Notes: generated from the sequence alone by a model not told the origin. 64,000 nt of DNA from Sporomusa acidovorans (GCF_900101845.1 NZ_FNAM01000023.1:1-64000), one strand, 5' to 3'. Numbered from the stretch's first letter, positions 1 to 7,967 are shown. Made by a program: numbers and translations.

Positions 1-1
1 C

Positions 2-214
2 CTGGAATTAAAGACCGAGCACCGTTACAGCATCGGAAAACTCCTGGAATCTCTTTCCCAAGCAAACTGTACCCATGTAAAAGAGAACCTATACTTGTTC
101 AGTTATTATGATGAAGTATTAGAACTGATTGGGGAAAAGACAGCCATTCCATTCAATCGCAAAATGATGTCTCTGGGTGAGATAAAAAAAGTTTTAGGAG
201 ATACCAAAAAATAA
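2..214 (+). CDS. Transposase C-terminal end (IS4/IS1634-like), cut by the window edge
   Basis: An open frame enters from the left edge and ends at TAA 212-214, giving 70 residues. The stretch with CTHVKENLYLFSYYDEVL followed by a basic SLGEIKKVLGDTKK tail resembles the C-terminus of DDE transposases of the IS4/IS1634 type, as I recall that family. The catalytic part lies outside the window, so completeness cannot be judged. No terminal inverted repeat of an insertion sequence is recognisable after the stop; a terminator hairpin follows. It could be another DDE family. Confidence 0.55.
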   Translation: MELKTEHRYSIGKLLESLSQANCTHVKENLYLFSYYDEVLELIGEKTAIPFNRKMMSLGEIKKVLGDTKK

Positions 215-247
215 GCTGTTACACGATAACTCTGTGACAAAATGAAA

Positions 248-292
248 AGGCCGCTAACCCAGTATATTGTCTGGGCTAACGGCCTCTTTTTA
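248..292 (+). terminator. Rho-independent terminator after the transposase
   Basis: Two arms of 15 nt (starting AGGCCGCTAACCCAG) pair with only two G-T wobbles around a short AT-rich loop and are followed by CTTTTTATT. It would end the transposase transcript. Confidence 0.8.
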
Positions 293-383
293 TTCATTTT
301 TGCTGCAGAATTCAGGATACTAATAGTTTATCTTACATCCGGCGTTTCAGTCAAGAACGAATAGGAATCGTTAATAGAAATAA

Positions 384-412
384 ACGCTTATAAGATAACA
401 TCTCATAAGCGT
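384..412 (-). terminator. Terminator downstream of tRNA-Ala
   Basis: Inverted repeat ACGCTTATAAGA / TCTCATAAGCGT. Read on the minus strand it follows the tRNA 3' end by a few bases and leads into a T-rich stretch (TTTATTTCTATT). Confidence 0.65.
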
Positions 413-415
413 CCT

Positions 416-491
<76 letters not shown>

Positions 492-511
492 AAATATATT
501 ATTACATACAA

Positions 512-540
512 ATTATACTTAGACCGTCACATAATGTCAA
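512..540 (-). promoter_or_regulatory. Sigma-A promoter for tRNA-Ala
   Basis: On the minus strand TTGACA and TATAAT are separated by exactly 17 nt, with the -10 box about 20 nt before the tRNA 5' end. Both boxes match the consensus perfectly. Confidence 0.9.
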
Positions 541-629
541 GAATTTTTCATTAGTTTCTCTATGGCGGCAGGACTTACCTCTATCATGCAGAATACTTTG
601 AGATTAGTGTAAGGAAGAGGGAATTAGAA

Positions 630-1823
630 ATGCATCTATTAAAGATAGGCTTGTTAATTGATGGAACTGGCCTTACGCCACGGGAGTCATGCTATTTGGC
701 GATTGAGGAAGGGTACATTGCCGGTATCGGTAAGGCGTCTGACTTTGGCGCCGAGCAGGTTGCGGCGGCTGTTGATTATTCGCAGTACGCAGTTATTCCA
801 GGTCTTATCGACCCGCATGTGCATTTGTTTTTAGAGGGAATTTCCGATCTAAAGACACGTACTTTGCGCTGGAAAGATGATAGAGATACAACTCTGCTGC
901 GAGCTGTTAATAATCTGGCATCGACCATACGCCAAGGAGTTACAACGGTTCGTGATCTTGGTGGCTCTTTTGGTATTAACACACTTTTTAAAAAGGCAGT
1001 TAAACAAGGTATTATTAAAGGCCCGCGGATACTTACCGCCAGACAGGCTATCTCGATTACCGGCGGGCATTTTCATTATGCAGGCGGACGGGAGGCCGAT
1101 GGGCCGGAAAATATAATAAGGGCTGTGCGTGAACAGGTTAAAGGTGGGGCGGACTGTATAAAGATTATGATGACAGGCTGCGTGAATTTTGTCCGTCATG
1201 ATGCCGGGGTTGTTGAACTGTCACTGCCTGAGGCACAGGCGGCGGTGAATGAAGCACGTCACCTAAAAAGGACGGTTTCCGCACATGCTAATGGGATAGA
1301 CGGTGTGCGGCAAGCGTTGGCTGTCGGGGTAACCACTCTGGAGCACGCGGCGTTGATTGATGAGAATATTGTCGAAAAAATTGCGGACAGTGAAGTGTTT
1401 TGGATACCGACTTTAGTGCCTTTTGAACGCATGCTGGACTATGGGCGCACTCATCAAAGCAAGACACTCCCGGCGCAAGGTGTTGAGAATGTTTATGTAC
1501 AGCATCAGGCAATGGTTAGGAAAGGCTATCAGGCGGGAGCAAAAATTGTTGCCGGCACCGATGCCGGTGCCTTAGGTGTAGAACATGGGGATATTTGGCG
1601 CGAGCTTGCTCTGTTGGTTGAATGCGGTCTGCCTGCCGCCGCCGCTATTCATGCCGCTACCGGACTTGCGGCTAAAGCAATAGGCATGGAGCCGGAGATT
1701 GGAACTGTCGCCGTAGGCAAGCGGGCGGATTTGGTTGTTTTGGCCGGCAATCCGCTATTAAATATCGCCGATATTAGAAAAGTGGTTAAGGTATTTATCA
1801 ACGGGAAAGCATACTATGGATAA
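630..1823 (+). CDS. Metal-dependent amidohydrolase (imidazolonepropionase/prolidase-like)
   Basis: A cytosolic hydrolase of 397 residues in the amidohydrolase superfamily, which binds one or two metals in a TIM barrel. Visible metal ligands are H63 and H65 in DPHVHL, a candidate carboxylated K178 in DCIKIMMTG, H219 in SAHANG, H239 in LEHA and D311 in GTDAG. The C-terminal segment (GKRADLVVLAGNPL...INGK) is the usual beta-sandwich return. The start ATG follows GGAAGAGGG. Members of this COG1228-type group act on Xaa-Pro peptides, imidazolonepropionate or chlorohydrolase-type substrates, and the sequence does not tell which. It stands just before, and in the same direction as, a MoxR/VWA pair with a 60-nt gap. 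No histidine-utilisation genes are nearby, so hutI is not supported. Confidence 0.88.
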   Translation: MHLLKIGLLIDGTGLTPRESCYLAIEEGYIAGIGKASDFGAEQVAAAVDYSQYAVIPGLIDPHVHLFLEGISDLKTRTLRWKDDRDTTLLRAVNNLASTIRQGVTTVRDLGGSFGINTLFKKAVKQGIIKGPRILTARQAISITGGHFHYAGGREADGPENIIRAVREQVKGGADCIKIMMTGCVNFVRHDAGVVELSLPEAQAAVNEARHLKRTVSAHANGIDGVRQALAVGVTTLEHAALIDENIVEKIADSEVFWIPTLVPFERMLDYGRTHQSKTLPAQGVENVYVQHQAMVRKGYQAGAKIVAGTDAGALGVEHGDIWRELALLVECGLPAAAAIHAATGLAAKAIGMEPEIGTVAVGKRADLVVLAGNPLLNIADIRKVVKVFINGKAYYG

Positions 1824-1883
1824 AGTTCTTTGGGAAAAAACCAGATTATTTAGTTCCCGAATCAAAGTAACGGAGTTGGTAAT

Positions 1884-2747
1884 GTGATAGAAGCAATCGA
1901 AGAGCTTAAAATCCAACTTGGTCTACATGGCTATCTTACCGAAGATAACTTGGCTGCCGCCCTGTATTTGGCGGAGAACCTGGAAAAGCCGCTGTTACTG
2001 GAGGGACCGGCCGGTGTCGGCAAAACCGAATTGGCCAAGGCATGGTCGCGCCTGCGTAAACGGCAGCTTATCCGGCTGCAGTGTTATGAAGGACTTGATG
2101 AAAGCAAAGCTCTGTATGAATGGAATTATCAAAAACAACTGCTCTATATTCAAATTGCGGCCTTAACGGAAAAAGGCTGGGAAACAGGGCGCAAGCAAAT
2201 TTTTGACCAGGAGTTCCTGCTCAAACGACCCTTGTTAACTGCGCTTACCAGTCCTGCTCCTGTGGTGCTTTTAATTGATGAGATCGATAAAAGTGACCAG
2301 GAGTTTGAAAGCTTTTTGTTAGAGGCTTTATCGGACTGGCAGGTAACCATTCCTGAATTGGGCACAATCAGCGCAGTCAACCGGCCTTATGTTGTTCTGA
2401 CTTCTAATAGCACGCGAGAACTGGGTGATGCGTTGCGGCGCCGGTGTTTACATTTTCACATTGATTATCCGGACTTTGACCGCGAACTGGCGATTATTGA
2501 ACAGAATGCGCCGGATATTGATCGTAAGTTTGCCGGTCAGCTTGTCGAATTTATCCAAAATATAAGAAAACAGCCTCTCAAGAAACCGCCAAGTGTTACC
2601 GAAAGTATTGATTGGGTGTTATCTATGAATATGCTTGGTGGCGAGTTAACGGCAGATGCGGTTCGGGCCACACTAAGCGCTTTGCTCAAATACACGAAGG
2701 ATCGTGAGTATGTTGTCGATAAACTGCCGTTTTTACTTAAACCATGA
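1884..2747 (+). CDS. MoxR-family AAA+ ATPase
   Basis: A single AAA+ domain of 287 residues. Walker A is GPAGVGKTE at 41-49, Walker B is LIDEID at 130-135, and a sensor-1-like TSNS is followed by an arginine-rich ELGDALRRR. The start is GTG after CGGAGTTGGT; no ATG fits the N-terminus better. MoxR proteins are chaperone-like ATPases that insert cofactors or activate complexes together with a VWA partner. That partner is encoded immediately downstream with a 4-nt ATGA overlap, so the two are translationally coupled. The client is unknown: no carbon monoxide dehydrogenase or methanol dehydrogenase genes are nearby. Confidence 0.9.
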   Translation: MIEAIEELKIQLGLHGYLTEDNLAAALYLAENLEKPLLLEGPAGVGKTELAKAWSRLRKRQLIRLQCYEGLDESKALYEWNYQKQLLYIQIAALTEKGWETGRKQIFDQEFLLKRPLLTALTSPAPVVLLIDEIDKSDQEFESFLLEALSDWQVTIPELGTISAVNRPYVVLTSNSTRELGDALRRRCLHFHIDYPDFDRELAIIEQNAPDIDRKFAGQLVEFIQNIRKQPLKKPPSVTESIDWVLSMNMLGGELTADAVRATLSALLKYTKDREYVVDKLPFLLKP

Positions 2748-4117
2748 AACAGTTGATTGTTGATTTTGTGCGGTTACTGCGCCAAGCCGGGTTAACGGTG
2801 ACAACTATGGAAGCTGTTGACGCGGTAAAGGCAGCGGAGCTTACCGAATTTGATCCGAGCCTGCTTCGCGGCGTCATGGAAACTACCCTGGTAAAAAGCA
2901 CCTGGGAACGCCCGGTATTTGATGCTTTATTTGCATTATATTTTGATCTTTCCTTAAACCAGGAACCACAGACTCAACCGGCAGGGAATATCCTTACGAT
3001 AAAAGGCGCCACCGCTGACGGCAGCGGCCGCAGTTCGGCCGGGGCTGGCGGTGATGCCCAGGGGCTGTTGGAAGGCATTGAGAATCAACCGGCTGCGGTC
3101 TTGGAAGAATTGGCAAGAAATTTGCTAGCGGACATAGCGGTTGGGCGCGATGAGCCTGGAGAAGTAGCCAAGAAGCTGCGTCAGATCCAAGTGGATTTGC
3201 GTTGGTTTGAAGCTGTCAACAAAGTGGAACGGAAATACGTTACCGGGCAGATGAAGGAAACGGCTTTTCAAAAATGGCAGAAGACATTTTCCCAGCTTGA
3301 GGCATTTTTGCGGCGCGAGTTGGAGCGGAAGGTCGTCAAACAGTTTGGTCGTCAAAGCATTCTTAAATTGGTAGAATATGCGAATGTCCGCCGGCGGGGA
3401 TTTGACTGCCTGGCCGCAGGCGAAATCATCGCTGTTGAGCAGGAAATCGGCAAATTGGCCAAAAAACTGGCCGAGAGACCGGGCATACGTTTGCGGCGGG
3501 CTAAACATGGTAAGATTGATATACGCCGCACCTTTCAGGAAGTCGTTCGGACCGGTGGCTGTCCGTTAATGCTAAAATACCGGGACAAGATCAAAAGCAA
3601 GGTGGATCTATGGCTGTTATGTGATGTCTCCAATTCCGTTGAACGATTCAGCCGGTTTATGTTGCAATTGGTACAGGCGGCACAGCGCCGGTACGCTACT
3701 GTCCGATCCTTTGTTTTTATTGATGAAGCCGTCGAGGTAACCGAGTGGTTTAAAACTCAGGATGTCAATGCTTTTTTACAGGCCAGACATCTGCGAGACC
3801 GGTTCAACCGGCGGGTGGGGTTGTCGCGCTACGACTTGGTGTTTGAACAAATAGCGCGCTATGAGCTTCCGGCCATAAGCGGCCGGACTAAGCTCATTAT
3901 TTTAGGCGATGGCCGTAATAACTGGCATCCGGGCGGAGCGGATGAACTAGCCAAAATTGCCGAACGGGCGCAGGCTATCTATTGGCTTAATCCCTTGCCG
4001 GCAAGCGAGTGGCTTGAGGGTGACTGCCTCATGAAGGAATATCAGGCCTATTGTCAACAAGTCTTTGAATGCCGGAATTTAGAACAATTAACAGAAGTAG
4101 CCAACCGTATTTTATGA
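2744..4117 (+). CDS. VWA-domain protein, CoxE-like partner of MoxR
   Basis: 457 residues. The N-terminal half is helical and basic. The C-terminal half is a von Willebrand A fold with the metal-site motif DVSNS near residue 293 and a later ILGDGRNN strand. This is the COG3552 (CoxE-like) architecture. The start overlaps the end of the MoxR ATPase gene by four bases, typical for this pair. As known for the family, the ATPase remodels a target presented by the VWA protein through its metal site. A glycine/serine-rich linker (about residues 87-105) separates the N-terminal region from the core. The stop codon sits inside the loop of a terminator hairpin. Confidence 0.85.
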   Translation: MKQLIVDFVRLLRQAGLTVTTMEAVDAVKAAELTEFDPSLLRGVMETTLVKSTWERPVFDALFALYFDLSLNQEPQTQPAGNILTIKGATADGSGRSSAGAGGDAQGLLEGIENQPAAVLEELARNLLADIAVGRDEPGEVAKKLRQIQVDLRWFEAVNKVERKYVTGQMKETAFQKWQKTFSQLEAFLRRELERKVVKQFGRQSILKLVEYANVRRRGFDCLAAGEIIAVEQEIGKLAKKLAERPGIRLRRAKHGKIDIRRTFQEVVRTGGCPLMLKYRDKIKSKVDLWLLCDVSNSVERFSRFMLQLVQAAQRRYATVRSFVFIDEAVEVTEWFKTQDVNAFLQARHLRDRFNRRVGLSRYDLVFEQIARYELPAISGRTKLIILGDGRNNWHPGGADELAKIAERAQAIYWLNPLPASEWLEGDCLMKEYQAYCQQVFECRNLEQLTEVANRIL

Positions 4118-4137
4118 TAACGGTTGGCTACTTTTGT
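4096..4137 (+). terminator. Terminator overlapping the end of the VWA gene
   Basis: Perfect 13-nt arms AGTAGCCAACCGT / ACGGTTGGCTACT flank a loop that contains the TGA stop codon. A TTTTG tail follows. Confidence 0.85.
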
Positions 4138-4181
4138 TAGGAGCGGTTTCTTGCAAAGCTGGTAATACTAAGATTGATCAT

Positions 4182-4309
4182 CTGTATTAAAGAAGCTTGC
4201 AGGCACAGGCGTGCGGTGTATTGACAACGCTCCACCACTAGCGTTTGACTTCCGCTTTTGCCAACACACCACCCGCCTGCAAAAATCTTTAGCACGTTAT
4301 ATATATATT
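4182..4309 (+). repeat. Structured intergenic repeat, copy A (upstream of terC)
   Basis: Member of a six-copy family in this window. Outer arms are TTAAAGAAG-TTGCAGGC and GCCTGCAAAAATCTTTA. An inner stem is ACGCT-loop-AGCGT with the conserved core CACTAGCGTTTGACTT, then CCGCTTTTGCCAACACACC. The copy ends 17 nt before the terC start and the SD lies just outside it. The right arm can be read as MPTHHPPAKIF, which would wrongly extend the downstream gene. Confidence 0.85.
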
Positions 4310-4326
4310 ATCCTGGGGGTGAATTC

Positions 4327-5007
4327 GTGGAGTGGACCATCACATTAATGAGTATTATAACTGTAAATTTGCTTTTAAGTGGTGACAATGCCTTGGTTAT
4401 TGCCTTAGCGAGCCGGAAGCTGCCGCCCAAGCAGCAAAAACAGGCAGTTTTATGGGGCGGGGCCGGGGCAATTGTATTAAGAATTATCCTAACCTTTGTC
4501 GCTGTTATCTTGTTGCAAATTCCTTTTCTGCAACTGCTTGGCAGCTTAGCACTGCTATGGATCGCCATAAAACTTTTGTCTAACGAAGAAAATAAACAGA
4601 AACTGGAAGCCAAGAAAAGCCTGGCAGGAGCGGTTAAGACCATCATTTTTGCCGATTTGATCATGAGCGTTGATAACGTAATTGCTATTGCCGGCGTCGC
4701 CAAAGGAAATATTACTCTCTTGATTGTCGGGTTGGGGATTAGCATTCCGATTATTATTTGGGGCAGTAACCTTATTCATATGCTGATGGAACGATGGCCC
4801 ATTATTATTACTATCGGTGCGGCCTTTTTAGGCTGGACTGCCGGCGATATGGCAACTTCCGACCAAAAAATTATGCTTTTGCTGGAGCCGTATCCTTGGA
4901 CACACTGGGCTGTGCCGGCAGCGTTCGCCGTCGTTGTCGTCGTCATTGGCTCAGCGCTTGCTAATCGCAAGCAGCCCGGGAAGCAGGAACCTCAGCGCAA
5001 CGGCTAG
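4327..5007 (+). CDS. TerC-family integral membrane protein (first copy)
   Basis: 226 residues with about seven membrane segments and the family signature NLLLSGDNALVIALA near residues 14-28, repeated in mirrored form as ADLIMSVDNVIAIAG. The buried acidic residues of these two motifs are the probable metal-binding site. TerC/YkoY proteins are known or proposed manganese exporters that also help metallate secreted proteins. I chose GTG 4327 because GGGGGTGA lies just before it and because the encoded MEWTITLMS aligns with MELLIALGS of the second TerC at 6940. Upstream in-frame codons come from the repeat. Unlike the second copy it has no Mn riboswitch; repeat copy A takes that place. Its end is 5 nt from a convergent remnant gene. 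Confidence 0.9.
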   Translation: MEWTITLMSIITVNLLLSGDNALVIALASRKLPPKQQKQAVLWGGAGAIVLRIILTFVAVILLQIPFLQLLGSLALLWIAIKLLSNEENKQKLEAKKSLAGAVKTIIFADLIMSVDNVIAIAGVAKGNITLLIVGLGISIPIIIWGSNLIHMLMERWPIIITIGAAFLGWTAGDMATSDQKIMLLLEPYPWTHWAVPAAFAVVVVVIGSALANRKQPGKQEPQRNG

Positions 5008-5011
5008 TTTG

Positions 5012-5386
5012 CTACAGGCTGAACTCTCCGCCCATATACCAGCCTTGTTGCACCTTGTCGGCTTTTGTCCATGTTATTTGATCACTGGTGTTTTCTGAAC
5101 CGGTATATAACGCATAATGCTGATAGCGATAACCCGCTGTAAGTACTTGGTCACGACGCCCTACGACCTGATACTGCAACCCGACGTTTCCGTCCAGCAT
5201 CCGGCCTGTTCCCAAATGCTGAAAGTCCAAATTGCGCAGATTCCACCAGCCATGACCTTGTACCAGGGAAAGCGGGGAATAAGTAAAGCTGCCGACTAAT
5301 GCCAAGTTTGGAGTGAGTTGTCTGGAACTTGCCAAACCGACATGAGGGCCGTGATACACCAGTGAGTAAGTGGAATGTATAAACAA
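5012..5386 (-). pseudogene. C-terminal remnant of an outer-membrane beta-barrel protein
   Basis: The frame encodes alternating polar/hydrophobic strands with many aromatic residues (VGLASSRQLTPNLALVGSF, VLTAGYRYQHYALYTG) and ends in GEFSL. That pattern fits the last strands of an outer-membrane beta barrel. The only start is TTG inside the terminator hairpin of the upstream gene; there is no Shine-Dalgarno site and no signal peptide. I therefore read it as the 3' remnant of a larger gene whose front was lost. The exact family is not recognisable. It could still be a short coding gene, but nothing supports its expression. Confidence 0.5.
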
Positions 5387-5418
5387 GCTAAGATCGCAGC
5401 CGATAATCTTAGCTTGTT
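5382..5418 (-). terminator. Terminator of the membrane hydrolase gene
   Basis: Perfect 13-nt arms AACAAGCTAAGAT / ATCTTAGCTTGTT. On the minus strand the hairpin overlaps the TAA of the upstream gene and runs into TTTATAC. The T tail is short. Confidence 0.7.
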
Positions 5419-6364
5419 AACAAGGTACTCTTATTTTGCGGCCATGCGTCTCGATGTAGGAATCGCAAGGCTGCTCATTATAGCTAAATACAATGGTGGC
5501 ACTATGAAGAAAATCCTCGTTCAAAAAGTAGCGTAAATCGTAAATACGCACAAGTTTACCGGCCTGTTCGCTGTCCTGCTGTTCAGTTATATAGCTGAAC
5601 GGGGTAAATGAGCTGAAAAATTTACCTAACACCGTGTTATGGGCTTCCTGTACAGCCGGAGATAATTCCTGCTTTTTTAATTCCGTATATAGTGTTAAAT
5701 TTTGTTGCAGAATACCAATTTGTCCGACATAGTAGCAGGCGCTGGTTTCAATGACAAAATCCCAGCCTAATATGCTTTTAAGTGATGGCATAACCAGCAT
5801 ACGGGCAACAGCGCGGTCGGTAAAATATTGCTGCAGGCGAATCGTAGCTCGTATTTTTAACAGCCAGCGAATGCCGCTATACGCTCCTAATGTGGCAAAA
5901 AACAGCAGTGAGGTTTCGCGGACAGGCAGCTGTTGAATAAATACGGAAAACATAAGGGTCAGCAAGATAGGATCAAACACATTGAGCAAGCCAAAACTTT
6001 TGCGTTCCCGGCTGAACGGCCATAAAATCGCCGCTCCGTGAGCGTTGAAAAAGTCAATAATAATGTGTGACAGCCCGCCGAAAAAAGACCAAAAAAATAC
6101 TTCAGCAAGTATTGCTGTAGGGGAAAATAAGAAAAAAGCGACAGTAATTAAGCTGGACCACATGATGAGACCCGGAATGGAGTGAGAGAAGGCCCGGTGT
6201 TGTCTTAACAAAGAAAAATTACCGCGGATAATGGCAATGATATCAAAGTCAGGTGCCTGAGCGCCGATTACACTTGCCCAATATATTGGGTCTTGAAAGT
6301 TTGGCGGATGACCGGATAACCCGGCAACAGCAATTCCGCATAAAGCATGGGATAAAGCGTCCAT
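5417..6364 (-). CDS. Membrane-bound metal-dependent hydrolase (YdjM/COG1988 type)
   Basis: About 315 residues. The N-terminus MDALSHALCG...GAQAPDFD...HRAFSHS carries the histidine/aspartate motifs of the DUF457/YdjM membrane hydrolases. Several membrane helices follow, among them the GGLSHIIIDFFNAHG segment. The C-terminal third is soluble. ATG at 6364 is preferred over a TTG nine bases upstream, because AAGGAGGA would be only one base from the TTG but ten from the ATG. YdjM homologues are linked to SOS control in some bacteria, but no LexA box is apparent here. The substrate is unknown. Repeat copy B lies upstream in the same orientation as this gene. Confidence 0.82.
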   Translation of the reverse strand: MDALSHALCGIAVAGLSGHPPNFQDPIYWASVIGAQAPDFDIIAIIRGNFSLLRQHRAFSHSIPGLIMWSSLITVAFFLFSPTAILAEVFFWSFFGGLSHIIIDFFNAHGAAILWPFSRERKSFGLLNVFDPILLTLMFSVFIQQLPVRETSLLFFATLGAYSGIRWLLKIRATIRLQQYFTDRAVARMLVMPSLKSILGWDFVIETSACYYVGQIGILQQNLTLYTELKKQELSPAVQEAHNTVLGKFFSSFTPFSYITEQQDSEQAGKLVRIYDLRYFLNEDFLHSATIVFSYNEQPCDSYIETHGRKIRVPC

Positions 6365-6478
6365 CGGATGCAAGTCCTCCTTAACTAGGTGACATAATAT
6401 TACCGACTAATTATATCACAATTAGTGGGGAGGCGGTCGATGGTAATTGCTGGAGTCGGCAAATCTTTGTTGGATATA

Positions 6479-6609
6479 CTGTATATTCCGTTTTAAAGAA
6501 TATTGCAGGCGGGCGGCGTATTGGCGCGCAAGTCAAACGCTAGTGGTGAAGCGTTGTCAATACGCCGCCCGCCTGTGCCTGCAAACTTCTTTAATGCGGA
6601 ATATATATA
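6479..6609 (-). repeat. Structured intergenic repeat, copy B (upstream of the membrane hydrolase)
   Basis: On the minus strand it matches copies A and E: TATATATTCCGCATTAAAGAAG at the left, inner stem ACGCT/AGCGT, core CACTAGCGTTTGACTT. Its main stem is perfect over 18 bp (CAGGCGGGCGGCGTATTG with its complement at 6506-6523 and 6558-6575). Both arms differ from those of A and E at paired positions (GGCGGCGT against GGTGGTGT), so pairing is kept. Confidence 0.88.
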
Positions 6610-6614
6610 ATATA

Positions 6615-6643
6615 TTGACGGGAGCAAAGTTTTATATTATGAT
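6615..6643 (+). promoter_or_regulatory. Sigma-A promoter for the Mn-riboswitch/terC transcript
   Basis: TTGACG, a 17-nt spacer, then TATGAT. It stands about 15-20 nt upstream of the first paired bases of the riboswitch. Confidence 0.7.
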
Positions 6644-6659
6644 AATCTCAGTTCTAAAT

Positions 6660-6853
6660 ACCCAAGTGAATACCCTAAAGGGGAGTAACTGTCAGACATA
6701 ATCAACAATTCTGTACAGCGTGCATGGTTATGTCGTTGGAGCTAGTCCAATAGTGAGACCTTTAGTATATTATGCATATATACTACATCAAGGTCTTATT
6801 ATCGTTTAACAGGGACCTTGCCGGTTAAAACGGAAAGGTCCTTATTTATTTTG
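6660..6853 (+). promoter_or_regulatory. yybP-ykoY manganese riboswitch with terminator
   Basis: The leader contains the family landmarks CCTAAAGGGGAGTAACTG near 6674 and TGAGACCTTTAGTAT near 6754, the two conserved loops that form the Mn site in yybP-ykoY RNAs. It ends in a terminator stem (GGGACCTTGCCGG...CGGAAAGGTCC, 6812-6842) with a TTATTTATTTT tail. Mn2+ binding is known to favour read-through in this class. It controls the terC at 6940, a known target of this riboswitch. Confidence 0.9.
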
Positions 6854-6939
6854 GGGGTGAAGACTAAGAAAGAGTTGGCGGCAAGCGATGGGTAAGTATT
6901 AGCTAATAAAAATTAAAATAATCTGAGGGGGTATTTTCA

Positions 6940-7635
6940 ATGGAACTATTGATAGCGTTAGGCAGTATTACGTTAATAAATCTAATACTGAGTGGCGATA
7001 ATGCTGTTGTCATAGCTCTGGCTAGTAGAAATTTGCCTCATGATCAGCGAAAAAAAGCCGTGCTATGGGGTAGTGCGGGAGCTGTGGTTCTAAGAATTCT
7101 GCTTACGATGATTGCCGCATTTTTGCTTAAGATTCCGTATGTGCAATTTTTGGGTGGGATCGCCCTCGTATATATTGCCGTAAATTTGCTTGGTGATGAA
7201 CACAAAGAAGTCGCCTGCGAAGGGGCCGAAAGTTTTTGGGAAGCAATTAAAATTATTATATTTGCTGACTTAATCATGAGTCTGGATAATGTCTTGGCCA
7301 TTGCCGGCGTTGCTAACGGACATATCGGCTTATTAATATTCGGACTGGCCTTAAGTGTGCCGTTGGTAGTATTCGGCAGTCAGATGCTAATGAAACTTAT
7401 GGATAGATACCCTATTATTATTTATTTAGGGGCAGCTATTCTAGCGTGGACGGCTGCTAAGATGATGGTAGCTGATGCGGTGCTGGGGGTGTGGCTTCAA
7501 CCTTATGCAGTTTTGCTGGAGATTGGTGTGACAGCGGCGGCTTTGCTTATTGGTTATTGGCGTAAAAAACAGGGGCTTGAACCTGTACGCAGAGAAAATA
7601 AAGCGGCCTCCGGCGAACACCACCACGAAGCCTAA
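6940..7635 (+). CDS. TerC-family manganese exporter (second copy)
   Basis: 231 residues, closely similar to the TerC at 4327. The motif NLILSGDNAVVIALA (near 14-28) and its mirror ADLIMSLDNVLAIAG carry the acidic residues thought to bind metal, and about seven hydrophobic helices are present. The tail is short, basic and histidine-containing (GEHHHEA). The start ATG follows GAGGGGG. The Mn riboswitch upstream argues that this copy exports manganese when the cell is overloaded. The tail histidines may bind metal, but that is a guess. The gene ends at a terminator and stands alone. Confidence 0.93.
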   Translation: MELLIALGSITLINLILSGDNAVVIALASRNLPHDQRKKAVLWGSAGAVVLRILLTMIAAFLLKIPYVQFLGGIALVYIAVNLLGDEHKEVACEGAESFWEAIKIIIFADLIMSLDNVLAIAGVANGHIGLLIFGLALSVPLVVFGSQMLMKLMDRYPIIIYLGAAILAWTAAKMMVADAVLGVWLQPYAVLLEIGVTAAALLIGYWRKKQGLEPVRRENKAASGEHHHEA

Positions 7636-7673
7636 TTCTTTAGGGTACCAAAGAAAAATAGTGATATATGTAA

Positions 7674-7720
7674 ACAGAAAACAAGGGGAAGATAATCTCC
7701 GTGTTTTCTGTTTTCTTTGT
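7674..7720 (+). terminator. Terminator after the second terC
   Basis: Arms ACAGAAAACA / TGTTTTCTGT enclose an 18-nt loop and are followed by TTTCTTTGT. Confidence 0.75.
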
Positions 7721-7823
7721 ATATTATTTATTCTCATGATTCTGTTAATTATGTAAATTGTATAATTTAAACTTTTGGTATCACCCCATGCTCGTGGTAT
7801 GATATAATACAAAATTGTTACCT

Positions 7824-7943
7824 ATATGAAATCCAATAAAGATTTCATCTGACATGACAGGGTGTTAGTAAACGCCCCACACTGGCGCTTGACTTTCCCT
7901 ATACTAACACCTGCCTGTAAATCGTTATTGGATACTATATATT
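7824..7943 (+). repeat. Structured intergenic repeat, copy C (upstream of the hydrogenase-4 operon)
   Basis: A divergent copy with the same plan: outer arms ATCCAATAA / TTATTGGAT, main stem GGTGTTAGTA / TACTAACACC (perfect, 10 bp), inner stem CGCC/GGCG and core CACTGGCGCTTGACTT. The arm sequences differ from copies A, B, E and F, yet pairing is kept. It ends about 25 nt before the TTG start of hyfB; the SD GGAGG lies outside it. Confidence 0.8.
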
Positions 7944-7967
7944 TACAATATACCGGAGGCGAATATT

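Noticed and set aside
4182-4309. The repeat family as a c-di-GMP (GEMM) or other known riboswitch
   Set aside because: None of the conserved GEMM loops is present, and the copies precede unrelated genes.
4258-4326. N-terminal extension of the first TerC beginning MPTHHPPAKIF
   Set aside because: It is the right arm of repeat copy A. The same peptide appears before the pilin at 49666. GTG 4327 has a good ribosome site and aligns with the second TerC.
6447-6701. 84-residue plus-strand frame over repeat copy B
   Set aside because: It consists of the repeat and the riboswitch promoter region; there is no ribosome site.
7441-7812. 123-residue minus-strand frame opposite the second terC
   Set aside because: It is antisense to terC and its terminator, has no ribosome site, and its composition is not protein-like.
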